The notes under the pieces: generated by a model
Seen by the model: only the letters and a program-made list of their open reading frames with translations
Databases searched by the model: none
Told to the model about the DNA's origin: nothing
Translations under genes and position numbers: made by a program
In this document: piece by piece, positions 1 to 10,322 of the stretch
How positions within the stretch are numbered: the first letter of the stretch is position 1
Layout: every line of letters begins with the position of its first letter
DNA from: Moraxellaceae bacterium
GTDB lineage: Bacteria; Pseudomonadota; Gammaproteobacteria; Pseudomonadales; Moraxellaceae
DNA: 64,000 nt
Assembly (NCBI GenBank): GCA_029267635.1
Contig: JAJUIK010000004.1
Location: forward strand, 62,001 to 126,000
Reading direction: 5' to 3'

Positions 1-385
1 AATGTATGCCGGGCATAATCATGGCCCGACTGCCAATCCAGACGCCATCTTCAATGATGGTATCACCGGCGGGGACAAAACTTTTGGTATTAAAGGGGTA
101 GCTGGAAATCCAGTCGTGACGATGCAGCTGGTTGCCGCCCATCATAATGATACATTCGGTGCCAAAACAGACAAAGTTGCCAATACGCAGTTGATCCACC
201 GGTTTTTTCGCAGTTGATTTTTTGTCATGTAAATAGCGTACTGCACAGCGTTCAAAGCCTTGATCCCAATAGGCACTGTAATAACTGTAATTGCCCTTGA
301 TCTGGATATTGGGGTTTTTTACTGTTTTCGACAGAAATTCGAACTCACACCAGTGTTTGACCGGAGAGTTGATCAGTGGGTCCAT
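1..385 (-). CDS. CatB/Vat-type hexapeptide xenobiotic acetyltransferase, C-terminus cut by the window edge
   Basis: Reading leftwards from an ATG at 385, an open frame of about 128 codons runs off the window. It starts MDPLINSPVKHW, contains YLHDKKSTAKKPVDQLRIGN, and continues into isoleucine-rich left-handed beta-helix repeats (IGNFVCFGTE, then VWIGSRAMIMPG). This order, with a YPF segment between the repeats, is typical of the Vat/CatB branch of acetyl-CoA dependent O-acetyltransferases, which includes chloramphenicol and streptogramin acetyltransferases. These are soluble trimers. The substrate cannot be told from the sequence and the active-site loop is only partly visible. It is a separate transcription unit, convergent with nothing in view. 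The family is secure; a resistance role is only a possibility. Confidence 0.75.
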   Translation of the reverse strand, partial: MDPLINSPVKHWCEFEFLSKTVKNPNIQIKGNYSYYSAYWDQGFERCAVRYLHDKKSTAKKPVDQLRIGNFVCFGTECIIMMGGNQLHRHDWISSYPFNTKSFVPAGDTIIEDGVWIGSRAMIMPGIH

Positions 386-612
386 GGGAAAAGTACGCCA
401 GACAAGAACAGGCTTTATTATAGCGGAAAGCGGAGAGGGAAATGCTCAGGATGGGGGAAATTCGAAGTAAGCACTTGTATGCTATTTTGTGGTAGATTTG
501 AGATGATCCTGCCTTGAATCAGTGTAAAGGACCTCATCAGTAAATGTATGGCCCAGATCTCTGTACGGATGCTCAGATTGATAACGGAACCACGTTAAGT
601 CTGCTGAAAAAC

Positions 613-636
613 AAAGCCCCTGAAGCGAGGGGCTTT
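613..636 (-). terminator. greA terminator
   Basis: An 8-bp perfect stem (AAAGCCCC/GGGGCTTT) lies 20 bp beyond the greA stop and is followed on the minus strand by a short T-run. Confidence 0.75.
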
Positions 637-656
637 CAATTCGCAATCTTTAAAAA

Positions 657-1133
657 TTAAAGATATTCCACGCTGACGATTTCATATTCCACTTCGCCTT
701 GAGGTGTGGTGATTTTCACTTCATCACCTTCGCTCTTGCTGAGCAGGCCACGTGCGATTGGCGAGTTCACCGAGATTTTATTGATTTTAAAGTCGGCTTC
801 GTCATCCCCCACGATCTTGTAGGTTTTTTGTTCTTCAGTATCCAGATTTTCAATGGTCACGGTGACACCAAACACCACGCGACCATTTTGTTCCAAATCA
901 TGTACATCAATTACTTGCGCAGCGCCAAGTTTCCCTTCAATGTCCTGGATACGACCTTCACAGAAACCTTGCTGTTCACGTGCGGCGTGATATTCGGCAT
1001 TTTCTTTCAGGTCGCCGTGTTCACGTGCCTCAGCAATCGCCTGGGTAATACGTGGACGCTCAACTGTTTTTAGCTGATGTAATTCTTTCTCTAGGGCTTC
1101 TTTGCCTTCGGGAGTCATGGGATAACGTTGCAT
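657..1133 (-). CDS. greA: Transcription elongation factor GreA
   Basis: GreA enters the secondary channel of backtracked RNA polymerase and stimulates cleavage of the 3' end of the RNA, freeing stalled complexes. The 158-residue protein has the normal family length. The N-terminal coiled coil (about residues 8-75) carries the acidic tip motif [12 protein letters not shown], whose D and E residues stimulate cleavage. The C-terminal FKBP-like domain ends with [16 protein letters not shown]. It begins with an ATG ([10 protein letters not shown]). It lies 90 bp downstream of carB but a terminator stands between them, so it probably has its own promoter in 1134-1170. A GreB paralogue lies at about 33.2 kb. 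Confidence 0.97.
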   Translation of the reverse strand: MQRYPMTPEGKEALEKELHQLKTVERPRITQAIAEAREHGDLKENAEYHAAREQQGFCEGRIQDIEGKLGAAQVIDVHDLEQNGRVVFGVTVTIENLDTEEQKTYKIVGDDEADFKINKISVNSPIARGLLSKSEGDEVKITTPQGEVEYEIVSVEYL

Positions 1134-1170
1134 TTTGGTCCCTCGAAATGGTTGGGAAAATACAGTCTAA

Positions 1171-1207
1171 AAAATGAAAAAATCCCGCCACCGATAAGGT
1201 GACGGGA
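1171..1207 (-). terminator. carAB terminator
   Basis: A 10-bp stem with one mismatch (TCCCGCCACC/GGTGACGGGA, 1183-1207) sits 16 bp past the carB stop. On the minus strand it is followed by a T-rich run, which separates carB from greA. Confidence 0.8.
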
Positions 1208-1222
1208 CTTATCGGTAATGGA

Positions 1223-4200
1223 TTAACCTACAGTTTGTAAATCTTGCAAGCGGTAAACATCCATTGGCAATTTAATCGCCAAGGCTTGGCATACAGCATC
1301 GGCACCATTTAGGGTGGTGGTGTGGTACACCTTACCTTGCAGTGCAGAACGACGGATTGAGAATGAATCCTGCTGCGCTTGTTTGCCTTCAGTGGTATTG
1401 ATAATGAGGTGAATTTCGCCATTTTTCAAGCGGTCCACAATATTAGGACGGCCTTCAGTGACTTTGTTTACACGTTCACATTCAATACCGGCTGCTTTAA
1501 TCACGTCATACGTACCACCAGTCGCGATGACTTTAAAGCCAAAGTCGACCAGTTGTTTCGCAATACCGACCGCACGTGGCTTATCAGAATCACGTACGGA
1601 GATAAATGCATGTTTCACTTCACCTTCGGTTGGTAGACCTGGTAAGCGTTCATTTGAGCCAAGGACTGCTTTGTAGAATGCTTCACCAAAGGTTTTACCT
1701 ACACCCATCACTTCACCTGTCGATTTCATCTCAGGGCCAAGGATTGGGTCAACACCAGGGAATTTGTTAAATGGGAACACGGCTTCCTTCACAGAGAAGT
1801 GAGCAGGGATGATCTCTTTGGTAAAGCCTTGCGACTCAAGAGATTGACCTGCCATACAACGTGCAGCCACTTTGGCTAAAGATTCACCGATACACTTAGA
1901 AACGAATGGAACCGTACGAGATGCACGTGGGTTCACTTCCAGGATGTAAACGTCATTGCCTTTTACTGCAAACTGAACGTTCATCAAACCTACTACACCA
2001 AGTTCTTTTGCCATGGCAACAGTTTGACGACGCATTTCGTTTTGCACGTCTTCAGACAATGAGTACGGAGGAATCGAACATGCTGAGTCACCTGAGTGAA
2101 TACCGGCTTGTTCAATGTGCTGCATGATCCCGCCGATCACGACTTCTTTACCGTCAGACACACAGTCTACGTCCACTTCGATGGCATCATCTAGGAAGCG
2201 ATCTAGAAGAACAGGTGCTTCGTTAGACGCTTGTACTGCATCACGTAAGTAGCGTTTCAGTTCTTCGTCGTTGTAGACGATTTCCATCGCACGACCACCG
2301 AGAACGTATGAGGGACGTACCACCAGTGGGTAGCCCACTTTAGACGCTTCAGCCAGACCTTCTTCAGCAGACTTCACAATGCTGTTGTTGGGTTGACGAA
2401 GTTGCAGACGTTGAATCATTTGCTGGAAACGTTCACGGTCTTCTGCACGGTCAATCGCGTCAGGTGATGTACCAATGATCGGCGCACCTGCTTCTTCTAA
2501 AGCACGCGCCAATTTCAACGGAGTTTGACCACCGTACTGCACGATAATGCCTTTTGGCTTTTCAGTACGTACGATTTCTAACACGTCTTCAAGCGTAATC
2601 GGTTCGAAGTACAAACGATCTGAAGTGTCATAGTCGGTTGAAACGGTTTCAGGGTTACAGTTCACCATGATGGTTTCATAACCGTCTTCACGCATCGCCA
2701 AGGCAGCGTGTACACAGCAGTAATCGAACTCGATCCCTTGACCAATACGGTTAGGACCACCACCGATCACCATGATCTTGTCTTTGTCTGAAGGGTTAGA
2801 TTCACACTCTTCATCGTAAGTGGAGTACATGTAGGCGGTGTCAGATTCGAACTCTGCCGCACAGGTATCTACACGTTTGTAAACAGGAGTTACGCCCAAG
2901 TTCCAACGATGTTTACGGAATTGTTTTTGTGAAATGCCCATCAAGTTCGCGATGCGAAGGTCAGATAAACCTTTGCGTTTGAACGCACGGATGTTATCGG
3001 CATTCAAATCACCAAAACCTAAGGTTTTGATTTCATTTTCAGTTTTGATGATGTCTTCGATTTGAATCAGGAACCAACGGTCAATCTTGGTTGCTTCAAA
3101 AACTTCATCAAGGCTAAAGCCGTGACGGAATGCATCAGCCACATACCAGATACGCTCTGGACCTGGCACTTTAAGTTCTTGCAGAATCTTCTCGCGTGCA
3201 CCTTCAGTACCCACTTCGATTTTCTCGTCGAAACCAGTCGCACCCACTTCAAGACCGCGAAGCGCTTTGTTCACGGATTCCTGGAAGTTACGGCCAATCG
3301 CCATGACTTCACCGACAGATTTCATCTGCGTGGTTAAAGTTGCGTCCGCTTGCGGGAATTTTTCGAAGTTGAAACGTGGAACTTTTGTTACAACGTAGTC
3401 AATTGTCGGTTCGAACGAAGCTGGGGTTGTACCGCCGGTGATGTCATTTTTCAATTCATCAAGGGTGTAGCCAACCGCCAGTTTCGCCGCGATTTTTGCA
3501 ATCGGGAAACCGGTTGCTTTAGAAGCAAGCGCAGATGAACGAGAAACACGAGGGTTCATTTCGATGATGACCATACGGCCATCTTTCGGGTTAATACCGA
3601 ACTGAACGTTAGAACCACCGGTTTCTACACCGATTTCACGAAGAACCGCTAAAGATGCATTACGCATCAATTGGTATTCTTTGTCGGTCAATGTTTGTGC
3701 AGGGGCAACTGTAATCGAGTCACCGGTGTGTACGCCCATTGGGTCGAAGTTTTCGATCGAGCAGACAATGATACAGTTGTCGTTTTTGTCACGAACAACT
3801 TCCATTTCATACTCTTTCCAGCCAATCAAAGATTCATCAATCAATAATTGTTTGGTTGGTGAAAGGTCGAAACCGCGTTCACAGATTTCCATGAATTCTT
3901 CACGGTTATACGCGATACCACCGCCTGAACCACCCATGGTAAAAGATGGACGGATAATCACCGGAAAACCGAAGCGTGCTTGAATCTCAAGCGCTTCTTC
4001 CATCGATTCAGCAATGGCCGCTTTTGGACATTCCAAACCAATTTTACGCATGGCTTGGTCGAAGAGTTTACGGTCTTCAGCTTTTTCGATGGCTTCTTTG
4101 GTCGCACCAATCAATTCAACATTGTATTTTTCTAAAATACCGTTGGCATCTAGTGCAAGCGCACAGTTCAATGCTGTTTGACCGCCCATGGTTGGAAGCA

Positions 4201-4456
4201 CTGCATCTGGACGTTCTTTTTCAATAATCGCCGCAACAGTCTGCCAAGTAATCGGTTCGATATACGTTGCATCTGCCATTGCAGGGTCGGTCATGATGGT
4301 CGCTGGGTTAGAGTTCACCAAAATAACACGGTAGCCTTCTTCACGAAGGGCTTTACAGGCTTGTGCACCTGAATAGTCAAACTCACAGGCCTGACCAATG
4401 ACAATCGGACCAGCACCAATAATTAAGATGCTTTTAATATCCGTACGTTTAGGCAT
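1223..4456 (-). CDS. carB: Carbamoyl-phosphate synthase large subunit
   Basis: CarB makes carbamoyl phosphate from bicarbonate, ammonia delivered by CarA, and two ATP, feeding both arginine and pyrimidine synthesis. The 1077-residue length is standard. Two homologous ATP-grasp halves are visible: the first starts after [20 protein letters not shown], the second near residue 560 with [18 protein letters not shown]. The C-terminal MGS-like allosteric domain follows residue about 940 ([14 protein letters not shown], then [11 protein letters not shown]). It begins with ATG (MPKRTDIKS), 14 bp after carA, so the two are co-transcribed. No missing motif was noticed. Confidence 0.98.
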   Translation of the reverse strand: MPKRTDIKSILIIGAGPIVIGQACEFDYSGAQACKALREEGYRVILVNSNPATIMTDPAMADATYIEPITWQTVAAIIEKERPDAVLPTMGGQTALNCALALDANGILEKYNVELIGATKEAIEKAEDRKLFDQAMRKIGLECPKAAIAESMEEALEIQARFGFPVIIRPSFTMGGSGGGIAYNREEFMEICERGFDLSPTKQLLIDESLIGWKEYEMEVVRDKNDNCIIVCSIENFDPMGVHTGDSITVAPAQTLTDKEYQLMRNASLAVLREIGVETGGSNVQFGINPKDGRMVIIEMNPRVSRSSALASKATGFPIAKIAAKLAVGYTLDELKNDITGGTTPASFEPTIDYVVTKVPRFNFEKFPQADATLTTQMKSVGEVMAIGRNFQESVNKALRGLEVGATGFDEKIEVGTEGAREKILQELKVPGPERIWYVADAFRHGFSLDEVFEATKIDRWFLIQIEDIIKTENEIKTLGFGDLNADNIRAFKRKGLSDLRIANLMGISQKQFRKHRWNLGVTPVYKRVDTCAAEFESDTAYMYSTYDEECESNPSDKDKIMVIGGGPNRIGQGIEFDYCCVHAALAMREDGYETIMVNCNPETVSTDYDTSDRLYFEPITLEDVLEIVRTEKPKGIIVQYGGQTPLKLARALEEAGAPIIGTSPDAIDRAEDRERFQQMIQRLQLRQPNNSIVKSAEEGLAEASKVGYPLVVRPSYVLGGRAMEIVYNDEELKRYLRDAVQASNEAPVLLDRFLDDAIEVDVDCVSDGKEVVIGGIMQHIEQAGIHSGDSACSIPPYSLSEDVQNEMRRQTVAMAKELGVVGLMNVQFAVKGNDVYILEVNPRASRTVPFVSKCIGESLAKVAARCMAGQSLESQGFTKEIIPAHFSVKEAVFPFNKFPGVDPILGPEMKSTGEVMGVGKTFGEAFYKAVLGSNERLPGLPTEGEVKHAFISVRDSDKPRAVGIAKQLVDFGFKVIATGGTYDVIKAAGIECERVNKVTEGRPNIVDRLKNGEIHLIINTTEGKQAQQDSFSIRRSALQGKVYHTTTLNGADAVCQALAIKLPMDVYRLQDLQTVG

Positions 4457-4470
4457 TATTCGCTCCTCAA

Positions 4471-5610
4471 TTACTTCTTAGCTGCTTCAATCAGTTCGAT
4501 AAAATGATCGAACAATGGGGCACAGTCATGTGGACCAGGACTTGCTTCAGGATGGCCCTGGAAGCTGAATACTGGCTTGTCTGTGCGGTGGATACCTTGG
4601 TTTGTGCCATCAAACAGAGAACGGTGCGTTACTCTTAATACTGAAGGCAAGGTATTTTCGTCCACTGCGAAGCCGTGGTTTTGAGAAGTAATCATCACTG
4701 TACCTTTTTCAATGTCTTGTACAGGATGGTTGGCACCGTGGTGACCATGACTCATTTTCATGGTTTTGGCACCACTGGCCAAAGCCAGAATCTGGTGACC
4801 TAAACAGATCCCAAATACAGGAATTTCTGTAGTTTCAACAATGGTTTTTACAGCTTCAATTGCATAGTCACAAGCAGCAGGATCGCCCGGGCCATTCGAC
4901 AAGAACACGCCATCCGGATTCATGGCAAGGACTTTTTCTGCAGGAGTTTGCGCAGGCACCACAGTCAGTTTGCAGCCGCGGTCTGCAAGCATACGTAAGA
5001 TGTTGGTTTTGACACCGTAATCGTATGCAACAACATGATATTTAAATTCAGGTTGGCTAAAGCCTTTGCCCAATTGCCAAGAACCTTCAGTCCATTCGTA
5101 ACCTTCAGGATCACAGCATACTTTCGCAAGGTCTAAACCATTTAAGCCACCAAAACTACGTGCTTTTTCGATCGCTTCTTCTTCGCTAATGTTTTCACCC
5201 GCGATGATGCAGCCATTCTGGTTGCCTTTTGCACGTAAAATGCGTGTCAATTTACGCGTATCAATGTCTGCAATCGCAACCACATTGTGTTGTTGCAGGT
5301 ATTCACCTAAAGATTGTTCTGCACGGAAGTTGCTGTGCAATAAAGGTAAATCACGGATGATTAAACCATTGGCCCATACTTTGTGAATGCGGCCAGACTC
5401 GACGTCTTCGGTATTGCAGCCAGTATTACCAATATGCGGATAAGTGAGGGTCACAAGTTGTTGTGCATAACTTGGGTCAGTCAAGATTTCTTGATAACCA
5501 GTCATTGCAGTATTAAAAACGACTTCACCAGTCGTACAACCCGTTGCACCGATAGACGTACCTTTAAAGATCGTTCCATCTGCGAGGGCTAAAATGGCGG
5601 GGGTGCTCAA
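4471..5610 (-). CDS. carA: Carbamoyl-phosphate synthase small (glutaminase) subunit, TTG start
   Basis: CarA hydrolyses glutamine and channels ammonia to CarB. The 379-residue length is standard. The N-terminal CPSase small-chain domain ([12 protein letters not shown]) is followed by a class I glutamine amidotransferase domain. The nucleophile Cys is in [14 protein letters not shown], and the His/Glu pair in GHPEASPG. The start is TTG at 5610: a GGAG Shine-Dalgarno lies 7 bases before it, and the next residues (STPAILAL) match family N-termini. It is the first gene of carA-carB. The leader carries an inverted repeat and a T-rich run, described separately. Confidence 0.97.
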   Translation of the reverse strand: MSTPAILALADGTIFKGTSIGATGCTTGEVVFNTAMTGYQEILTDPSYAQQLVTLTYPHIGNTGCNTEDVESGRIHKVWANGLIIRDLPLLHSNFRAEQSLGEYLQQHNVVAIADIDTRKLTRILRAKGNQNGCIIAGENISEEEAIEKARSFGGLNGLDLAKVCCDPEGYEWTEGSWQLGKGFSQPEFKYHVVAYDYGVKTNILRMLADRGCKLTVVPAQTPAEKVLAMNPDGVFLSNGPGDPAACDYAIEAVKTIVETTEIPVFGICLGHQILALASGAKTMKMSHGHHGANHPVQDIEKGTVMITSQNHGFAVDENTLPSVLRVTHRSLFDGTNQGIHRTDKPVFSFQGHPEASPGPHDCAPLFDHFIELIEAAKK

Positions 5611-5642
5611 ACCAAAGCTCCTGAATTTTTAGCTGTAAAAAA

Positions 5643-5703
5643 GCGAGTAGACATAAAAAAAGGGTGGCTGTCTAAAAAACACGCCCTCCTTTGGTCTGCT
5701 CGC
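5643..5703 (-). promoter_or_regulatory. Possible structured leader of carAB
   Basis: In the carA leader, GCGAGCAGAC and GTCTACTCGC form a 10-bp stem with one mismatch enclosing 41 bases. The enclosed stretch holds AAAGG and CCTTT arms and a minus-strand run of seven T. The arrangement, 33-93 bases ahead of the carA start, would suit attenuation. No known riboswitch was recognised. Confidence 0.3.
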
Positions 5704-5922
5704 TTGTAACTTAACAGCGTATTGTACGCATGAAGGCAGGGAAAGTCCATGCCCATTAAGGTGAATCTCTAAGATAATTGCCTTGCATTTTTGCAGCTTT
5801 TCTGTTTTTGCAGCACAACAATAAAATGTAAGCAGATTCATATTGTCTAACAACTTTATGAGGTTCCAGTGTAGAGTAGCACTATGATCAACATATAACC
5901 AAACAATAAAAGGAATATCCTG

Positions 5923-6396
5923 ATGGCATTACCAGAACAAGGCAAAACAACGCCTGAGAGCGAAAAAAAGACAGCTGATCTGCAACAACAAGAGGCTGTA
6001 TTAGAGCCGCATGAACAATCTGAACAAAGTTTACAAACCGCCAAGCAGCAGGTACAAGAAACGGTTGCTGAAGGTGAAGATAAATTGGAAGAAGACAGCA
6101 AAAATCTGAATGCTTCTCTACAGGATCAGGTAGGGCAGTTCAAACAGGATCTGTTGCAGCGTATGGATACCTTGAAAAGTCAGTTGTCTTTGTCGCAACA
6201 GGATTTAAGTGAACTGAAAGATTTTCTGAAGGCTGAGTTCTCGCAGATTGTGGATGAATTGAGCCAATGGGGTAAAGAAGTGAAAGAAGATGTGACGCAG
6301 ATTTCTACCAAGCATAAGGACAATCTGGCAGCCACCTTGAAGCGCTCCAAGGATCATACGCTGGAAGTGTGGAACAATAAGGTCAATAAAAGCTGA
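5923..6396 (+). CDS. Uncharacterised coiled-coil protein, no signal peptide
   Basis: The function is not recognised. The 157-residue product is very rich in Q, E, K and S and poor in aromatics. Residues 1-50 look disordered (MALPEQGKTTPESEKK). From about residue 45 to the end there are amphipathic heptad-like repeats, compatible with a long alpha-helical coiled coil of the apolipoprotein/phasin kind. It has no transmembrane segment and no lipobox. An AAGGA Shine-Dalgarno precedes the ATG. It is monocistronic, divergent from carA and closed by a strong bidirectional terminator. A phasin-like or stress-related cytoplasmic role is possible but nothing fixes it. Confidence 0.7.
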   Translation: MALPEQGKTTPESEKKTADLQQQEAVLEPHEQSEQSLQTAKQQVQETVAEGEDKLEEDSKNLNASLQDQVGQFKQDLLQRMDTLKSQLSLSQQDLSELKDFLKAEFSQIVDELSQWGKEVKEDVTQISTKHKDNLAATLKRSKDHTLEVWNNKVNKS

Positions 6397-6412
6397 AGTG
6401 ATTTTTCTAAAT

Positions 6413-6441
6413 AAAAAAGTGAGGCCAGACCTCACTTTTTT
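6413..6441. terminator. Bidirectional terminator between convergent genes
   Basis: A 7-bp stem (AGTGAGG/CCTCACT) is flanked by A-runs on the left and T-runs on the right, so it can serve the coiled-coil gene and the convergent DOMON-like gene. Confidence 0.85.
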
Positions 6442-6444
6442 TAT

Positions 6445-6981
6445 TTAAAACTGATGTAGCCAGTCACGTTTGTTGTGGAAATCGGCTTGGGGGCTGCTGT
6501 GCTGCATGGCAAAATAATGCGTGCCTTTCGAAGTTTTGAGAACTGCAGACAGACCTAAATACAGATCATGCCATTTTAGCTGATGTTTAAGCATAAACTC
6601 AGTGCAGTCCAGACTGACATTCAGTCCGTAATGGGTGCGTTTCAGCTGATTCAGTTCAATATCATGGGCCGGACAAGGAGGTATATCTTCCGGATAGCGA
6701 TATTCCTCAAACTGATAAACCTGCCAAGCTTGAGAAGGGGAAAGATTAATTTCGCGGTAAAAATCTTGATCTTTCACCCCGACGAAAATCTCAAAGCAGG
6801 TATCTTCCCATAAAAAATCCTGGCGTGGATGTGCTGCAACCAGTTCTGGCCAAACAATCAACTGATTCGGATCGCGTAACCAAAAGCCTACATTCAAGTT
6901 ATATGGACTTTGCTGTTCAATCGCACCGACAAGAGAAATTGCCTGCATGCGATCAAAGGCATTGAGTTCGTAACTGGCCAT
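6445..6981 (-). CDS. DOMON-like domain protein
   Basis: The 178-residue protein resembles the cytoplasmic DOMON-like family related to CBM9 folds. It begins MASYELNAFDRMQAISLVGA and has the features WLRDPNQLIVWP, LWEDTCFEIFVG, YREINLSPSQAWQVYQF and LGLSAVLKTSKGTHYFAMQH. The E and N residues of the EINLSPS segment are the family hallmark. There is no signal peptide. The molecular role of this family is not established; related folds bind sugar or heme. The gene starts 11 bp after yhbY and is probably co-transcribed with it. Confidence 0.75.
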   Translation of the reverse strand: MASYELNAFDRMQAISLVGAIEQQSPYNLNVGFWLRDPNQLIVWPELVAAHPRQDFLWEDTCFEIFVGVKDQDFYREINLSPSQAWQVYQFEEYRYPEDIPPCPAHDIELNQLKRTHYGLNVSLDCTEFMLKHQLKWHDLYLGLSAVLKTSKGTHYFAMQHSSPQADFHNKRDWLHQF

Positions 6982-6992
6982 AAGAAAATCGA

Positions 6993-7316
6993 TTAATTGG
7001 CTAAATGGGCGTGGCGCACAAGGTTAGACAGGTGGGGATTCTGTTTGGCTGCTTTTTTATAGAGCAGGACAATTTTACCAATTTTTTGTACGGCTTCCGC
7101 ACCGCTGGCTTCGATTAAAGCTTCAATCACCGCTGCGCGTGCTTCACGGTCTTCACCGGCAATTTTAACCTTGATCAGTTCGTGATCATTGAGTGCGCGT
7201 GTAGTTTCCTCAATCACACCGTCAGTTAAACCTTGACTGCCAATCATGACTACAGGGTTCAACACATGCCCGATTTGACGTAAACGCTTGCGTTCCTGAA
7301 TAGATAAAGCCGCCAT
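6993..7316 (-). CDS. yhbY: Ribosome assembly RNA-binding protein YhbY (CRM domain)
   Basis: This is a single CRM-domain protein that associates with pre-50S particles. The 107-residue product has the family landmarks LSIQERKRLRQIGHVLNPVVMIG near the N-terminus, then LTDGVIEETTRALNDHELIKVKIAGEDREAR split over the following helices, ending in IGKIVLLYKKA. The GxxG-type RNA-binding loop appears as IGSQGLTDG. It has the normal length. It is divergent from rlmE and heads a two-gene unit with the DOMON-like gene. In Escherichia coli yhbY also lies beside rlmE-ftsH, which supports the call. Confidence 0.93.
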   Translation of the reverse strand: MAALSIQERKRLRQIGHVLNPVVMIGSQGLTDGVIEETTRALNDHELIKVKIAGEDREARAAVIEALIEASGAEAVQKIGKIVLLYKKAAKQNPHLSNLVRHAHLAN

Positions 7317-7514
7317 AAAGAATAACCTGATTTTGAAAACGGCTTAGTATAGCAAAAGGCAAATTTAAACGCTGTAAAAACTGTAGAAATAATCGATCGT
7401 GCTCATAGAAAAATTCATCTTGATGATGGCGGATTTAGATACAGTTGCCTACTGCAACAGGGCATATTTTCACGTACAATGTTTGATTAGAAGGTTTTTG
7501 ATATTTAGAGAGTT

Positions 7515-8162
7515 ATGGCCACCCGCATTACCAACCAAAAGTTATCTAAAAGTAGTCGCGCGTGGATGAGAGAACATCTGGATGATCCTTTTGTGAAAAA
7601 AGCACAAAAAGAGGGTTATCGTGCACGTGCCGCCTATAAACTGCTTGAGATTCAAGAAAAATATAAAATCATTAAACCAGGCATGACCGTCGTCGACTTG
7701 GGCGCAGCACCAGGCAGCTGGTCACAAATTGCTGGGAAGCTGGTGGGTGATAAAGGTCTGGTGATTGCATCTGATATTTTAGCGATGGATGCTTTGCCTG
7801 ATGTGACTTTCCTGCAAGGTGACTTCCGCGAGGAAGAAGTTTTCGAGAAATTGTTAAATATTTTAAATGGGCGCCAAGTAGATGTTGTAATTTCAGATAT
7901 GGCCCCCAATACATCAGGTAATAGAGCCGTCGATCAGCCTCGTCAGATTTACCTATGTGAACTTGCACTTGATTTTGCCAATAAGGTTTTAGGACCGAAA
8001 GGGCAATTTGTAGTAAAAGTATTCCAGGGAACGGGGTTTGATGAATTTCGGAAGCAGGTAGTGGATAGTTTTGATGTGCTCAAGACAGCCAAGCCAGCCG
8101 CTTCTCGGGCACGTTCGAAGGAAGTATTTTTAATTGGACAAGGTCGTAAAAAAGCATTGTGA
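7515..8162 (+). CDS. rlmE: 23S rRNA (uridine-2552-2'-O)-methyltransferase RlmE
   Basis: RlmE (RrmJ/FtsJ) methylates U2552 in the A loop of 23S rRNA late in 50S assembly, using S-adenosylmethionine. The 215-residue Rossmann methyltransferase has the SAM motif [13 protein letters not shown], the catalytic aspartate in [11 protein letters not shown] and a catalytic lysine in [13 protein letters not shown]. An N-terminal basic stretch ([18 protein letters not shown]) is typical. The start is ATG at 7515. ftsH follows after 137 bp, the conserved rlmE-ftsH order. In enterics this pair is heat-inducible, but I found no clear sigma-32 site upstream here. Confidence 0.96.
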   Translation: MATRITNQKLSKSSRAWMREHLDDPFVKKAQKEGYRARAAYKLLEIQEKYKIIKPGMTVVDLGAAPGSWSQIAGKLVGDKGLVIASDILAMDALPDVTFLQGDFREEEVFEKLLNILNGRQVDVVISDMAPNTSGNRAVDQPRQIYLCELALDFANKVLGPKGQFVVKVFQGTGFDEFRKQVVDSFDVLKTAKPAASRARSKEVFLIGQGRKKAL

Positions 8163-8285
8163 TAATCTTTACTTGCCAAGTAATTAAAAATTGTGCATTT
8201 TGTACATTTTTAAACTATCGCAAGCTGTTTTTACTAGCTTTTTGTGAGGGTCAGCCGAATCTGGGCATGATCAAATTGGATTGAT

Positions 8286-8303
8286 ATGGGAATAAAGCTT
8301 TGA
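8286..8303 (+). other. Five-codon upstream ORF overlapping the ftsH start
   Basis: ATG at 8286 opens the peptide MGIKL, and its TGA stop (8301-8303) shares two bases with the ftsH TTG start (8300-8302). GGGA within it is the only Shine-Dalgarno-like element before ftsH. It may couple translation of ftsH, but this is inferred from overlap alone. Confidence 0.35.
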
Positions 8304-10189
8304 GCGATCTCTTTAAGAATGCCGTATTGTGGCTGATTATACTGGGTGTGCTGATTTTGATTTTCAGCAACATCAGTGACCGCAATAAGCCAGCCGCAAT
8401 GAACTATTCTGAGTTTGTCGCTGCGGTGAATGCGGGTCAAATTAAGCAGGTCACAATTGATGGCGAAAGAATTAGTGGCGAAAAAACAAACGGTTCAGAG
8501 TTTGAAAGCATTCGTCCGGCGGTTCAAGACCCTGAGTTGATGCCAAGTCTGATTAAAAACAACGTTGAAGTTGTCGGTACTGCACCACAACGTCAAGGCT
8601 TGTTGATGCAATTGCTGATCGCGAGCTTCCCTGTACTGTTAATCATTTTGTTATTCATGTTCTTCATGCGCAACATGGGTGGCGGCGCAGGCGGCAAAAA
8701 TGGTCCAATGAGTTTCGGTAAATCTAAAGCGAAAATGCTCTCTGAAGATCAGATCAAAGTGACTTTTGCCGATGTGGCCGGTTGTGATGAAGCTAAACAA
8801 GAAGTGGTTGAAATTGTCGATTTCTTGAAAGATCCTGCCAAGTTTAAACGTCTGGGCGCGACCATTCCAAAAGGCGTTTTGATGGTGGGTCCTCCAGGTA
8901 CCGGTAAGACACTGTTGGCAAAAGCGATTGCAGGTGAAGCCAAAGTTCCATTTTTCAGCATTTCGGGTTCTGATTTCGTCGAGATGTTCGTGGGTGTCGG
9001 TGCGTCTCGTGTGCGTGACATGTTTGAGCAAGCCAAGCGTCATGCGCCTTGTATTATCTTTATTGACGAGATTGATGCAGTCGGCCGTCATCGTGGTTCA
9101 GGTACCGGTGGTGGTCACGATGAGCGTGAGCAAACCTTGAACCAGATGCTGGTGGAGATGGATGGTTTTGAAGGCAATGAAGGCATTATCGTCATTGCTG
9201 CGACCAACCGTGCTGACGTACTAGATAAGGCATTGTTGCGTCCAGGTCGTTTTGACCGTCAGGTGATGGTGGGTCTGCCAGACATTAAAGGTCGTGAACA
9301 GATCCTGAATGTCCATTTGAAGAAATTACCTTCGGTGACAGGTGTTGATGTCAAGGTGCTTGCACGTGGTACACCAGGCTTCTCGGGTGCGCAGTTGGCC
9401 AACTTGGTGAACGAAGCTGCCTTGTTTGCAGCACGTCGTAACAAGAACACTGTCGATATGCATGACTTTGAGGATGCTAAAGACAAAATCTTCATGGGTC
9501 CTGAACGTAAATCGATGGTTCTGCGTGAAGAAGAGCGTCGTGCAACCGCCTACCATGAAGCAGGTCATGCGATTGTTGCTGAAGTTTTGCCAGGAACCGA
9601 TCCTGTGCACAAAGTTACCATCATGCCACGTGGCTGGGCGCTGGGTGTTACCTGGCAGCTGCCTGAGCAGGACCAGATTAGTCATTACAAAGACAAGATG
9701 CTGAACGAGATTTCAATTTTGTTTGGTGGTCGTATTGCTGAAGAAATCTTTATTAATCAGCAATCCACGGGTGCATCCAATGACTTTGAGCGTGCGACTA
9801 AAATGGCGCGTGCGATGGTGACCAAGTATGGTATGTCAGACAAGATGGGTGTGATGGTCTATGAAGATGATTCACAACAGTCTTTCTTGGGCAGTATTGG
9901 TAGCCGTACTATTTCTGAAGCGACACAACAACAGGTAGATACTGAAGTTCGTCGTATTCTGGACGAACAGTACAAGGTCGCATGGAATATCTTGGAAAAC
10001 CACAAGGACATCGCACATGCCATGGTGAAAGCCTTGATGGAGTGGGAAACCATTGATCGTGACCAAATCCGTGACATCATGGAAGGTCGTGAACCACAAC
10101 CACCTAAAGTGTATGTGGCTGAAAATCCGGTAGTAGATGTAACACCAAGCAATGGCCCATCGACACCACCACCGTTGCCAGCCAGCTAA
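8300..10189 (+). CDS. ftsH: ATP-dependent zinc metalloprotease FtsH, TTG start
   Basis: FtsH is a membrane-anchored hexameric AAA+ protease that degrades misfolded membrane proteins and regulators. The 629-residue protein has an N-terminal transmembrane helix (residues 8-24), a periplasmic domain, and a second helix (about 103-124). The AAA module has Walker A GPPGTGKT at 197-204, Walker B IIFIDEID at 252-259 and an arginine-finger region [10 protein letters not shown]. The peptidase zinc motif is HEAGH at 419-423. The TTG start fits family N-termini ([13 protein letters not shown]) and no in-frame ATG lies nearby before residue 34. A proline-rich tail ends the protein. Confidence 0.97.
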   Translation: MSDLFKNAVLWLIILGVLILIFSNISDRNKPAAMNYSEFVAAVNAGQIKQVTIDGERISGEKTNGSEFESIRPAVQDPELMPSLIKNNVEVVGTAPQRQGLLMQLLIASFPVLLIILLFMFFMRNMGGGAGGKNGPMSFGKSKAKMLSEDQIKVTFADVAGCDEAKQEVVEIVDFLKDPAKFKRLGATIPKGVLMVGPPGTGKTLLAKAIAGEAKVPFFSISGSDFVEMFVGVGASRVRDMFEQAKRHAPCIIFIDEIDAVGRHRGSGTGGGHDEREQTLNQMLVEMDGFEGNEGIIVIAATNRADVLDKALLRPGRFDRQVMVGLPDIKGREQILNVHLKKLPSVTGVDVKVLARGTPGFSGAQLANLVNEAALFAARRNKNTVDMHDFEDAKDKIFMGPERKSMVLREEERRATAYHEAGHAIVAEVLPGTDPVHKVTIMPRGWALGVTWQLPEQDQISHYKDKMLNEISILFGGRIAEEIFINQQSTGASNDFERATKMARAMVTKYGMSDKMGVMVYEDDSQQSFLGSIGSRTISEATQQQVDTEVRRILDEQYKVAWNILENHKDIAHAMVKALMEWETIDRDQIRDIMEGREPQPPKVYVAENPVVDVTPSNGPSTPPPLPAS

Positions 10190-10198
10190 TATCGTTGA

Positions 10199-10234
10199 AT
10201 AAAAAAAGAGTCTCATAATGAGGCTCTTTTTTAT
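10199..10234 (+). terminator. ftsH terminator
   Basis: An 11-bp stem with one G-T pair (AAGAGTCTCAT/ATGAGGCTCTT) is followed by a T-run, 10 bp beyond the ftsH stop. Confidence 0.85.
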
Positions 10235-10322
10235 GCTGAAAATACGATGCCTTGAAAAGAATTCAGCCCGAGAAAACCGAGAGTTGTTAGAATAGGCCAA
10301 ATTTGATTGAAGGAGAATTCTC

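Noticed and set aside
699-1073. A 124-codon plus-strand frame.
   Set aside because: Entirely antisense to greA; typical shadow of a conserved gene.
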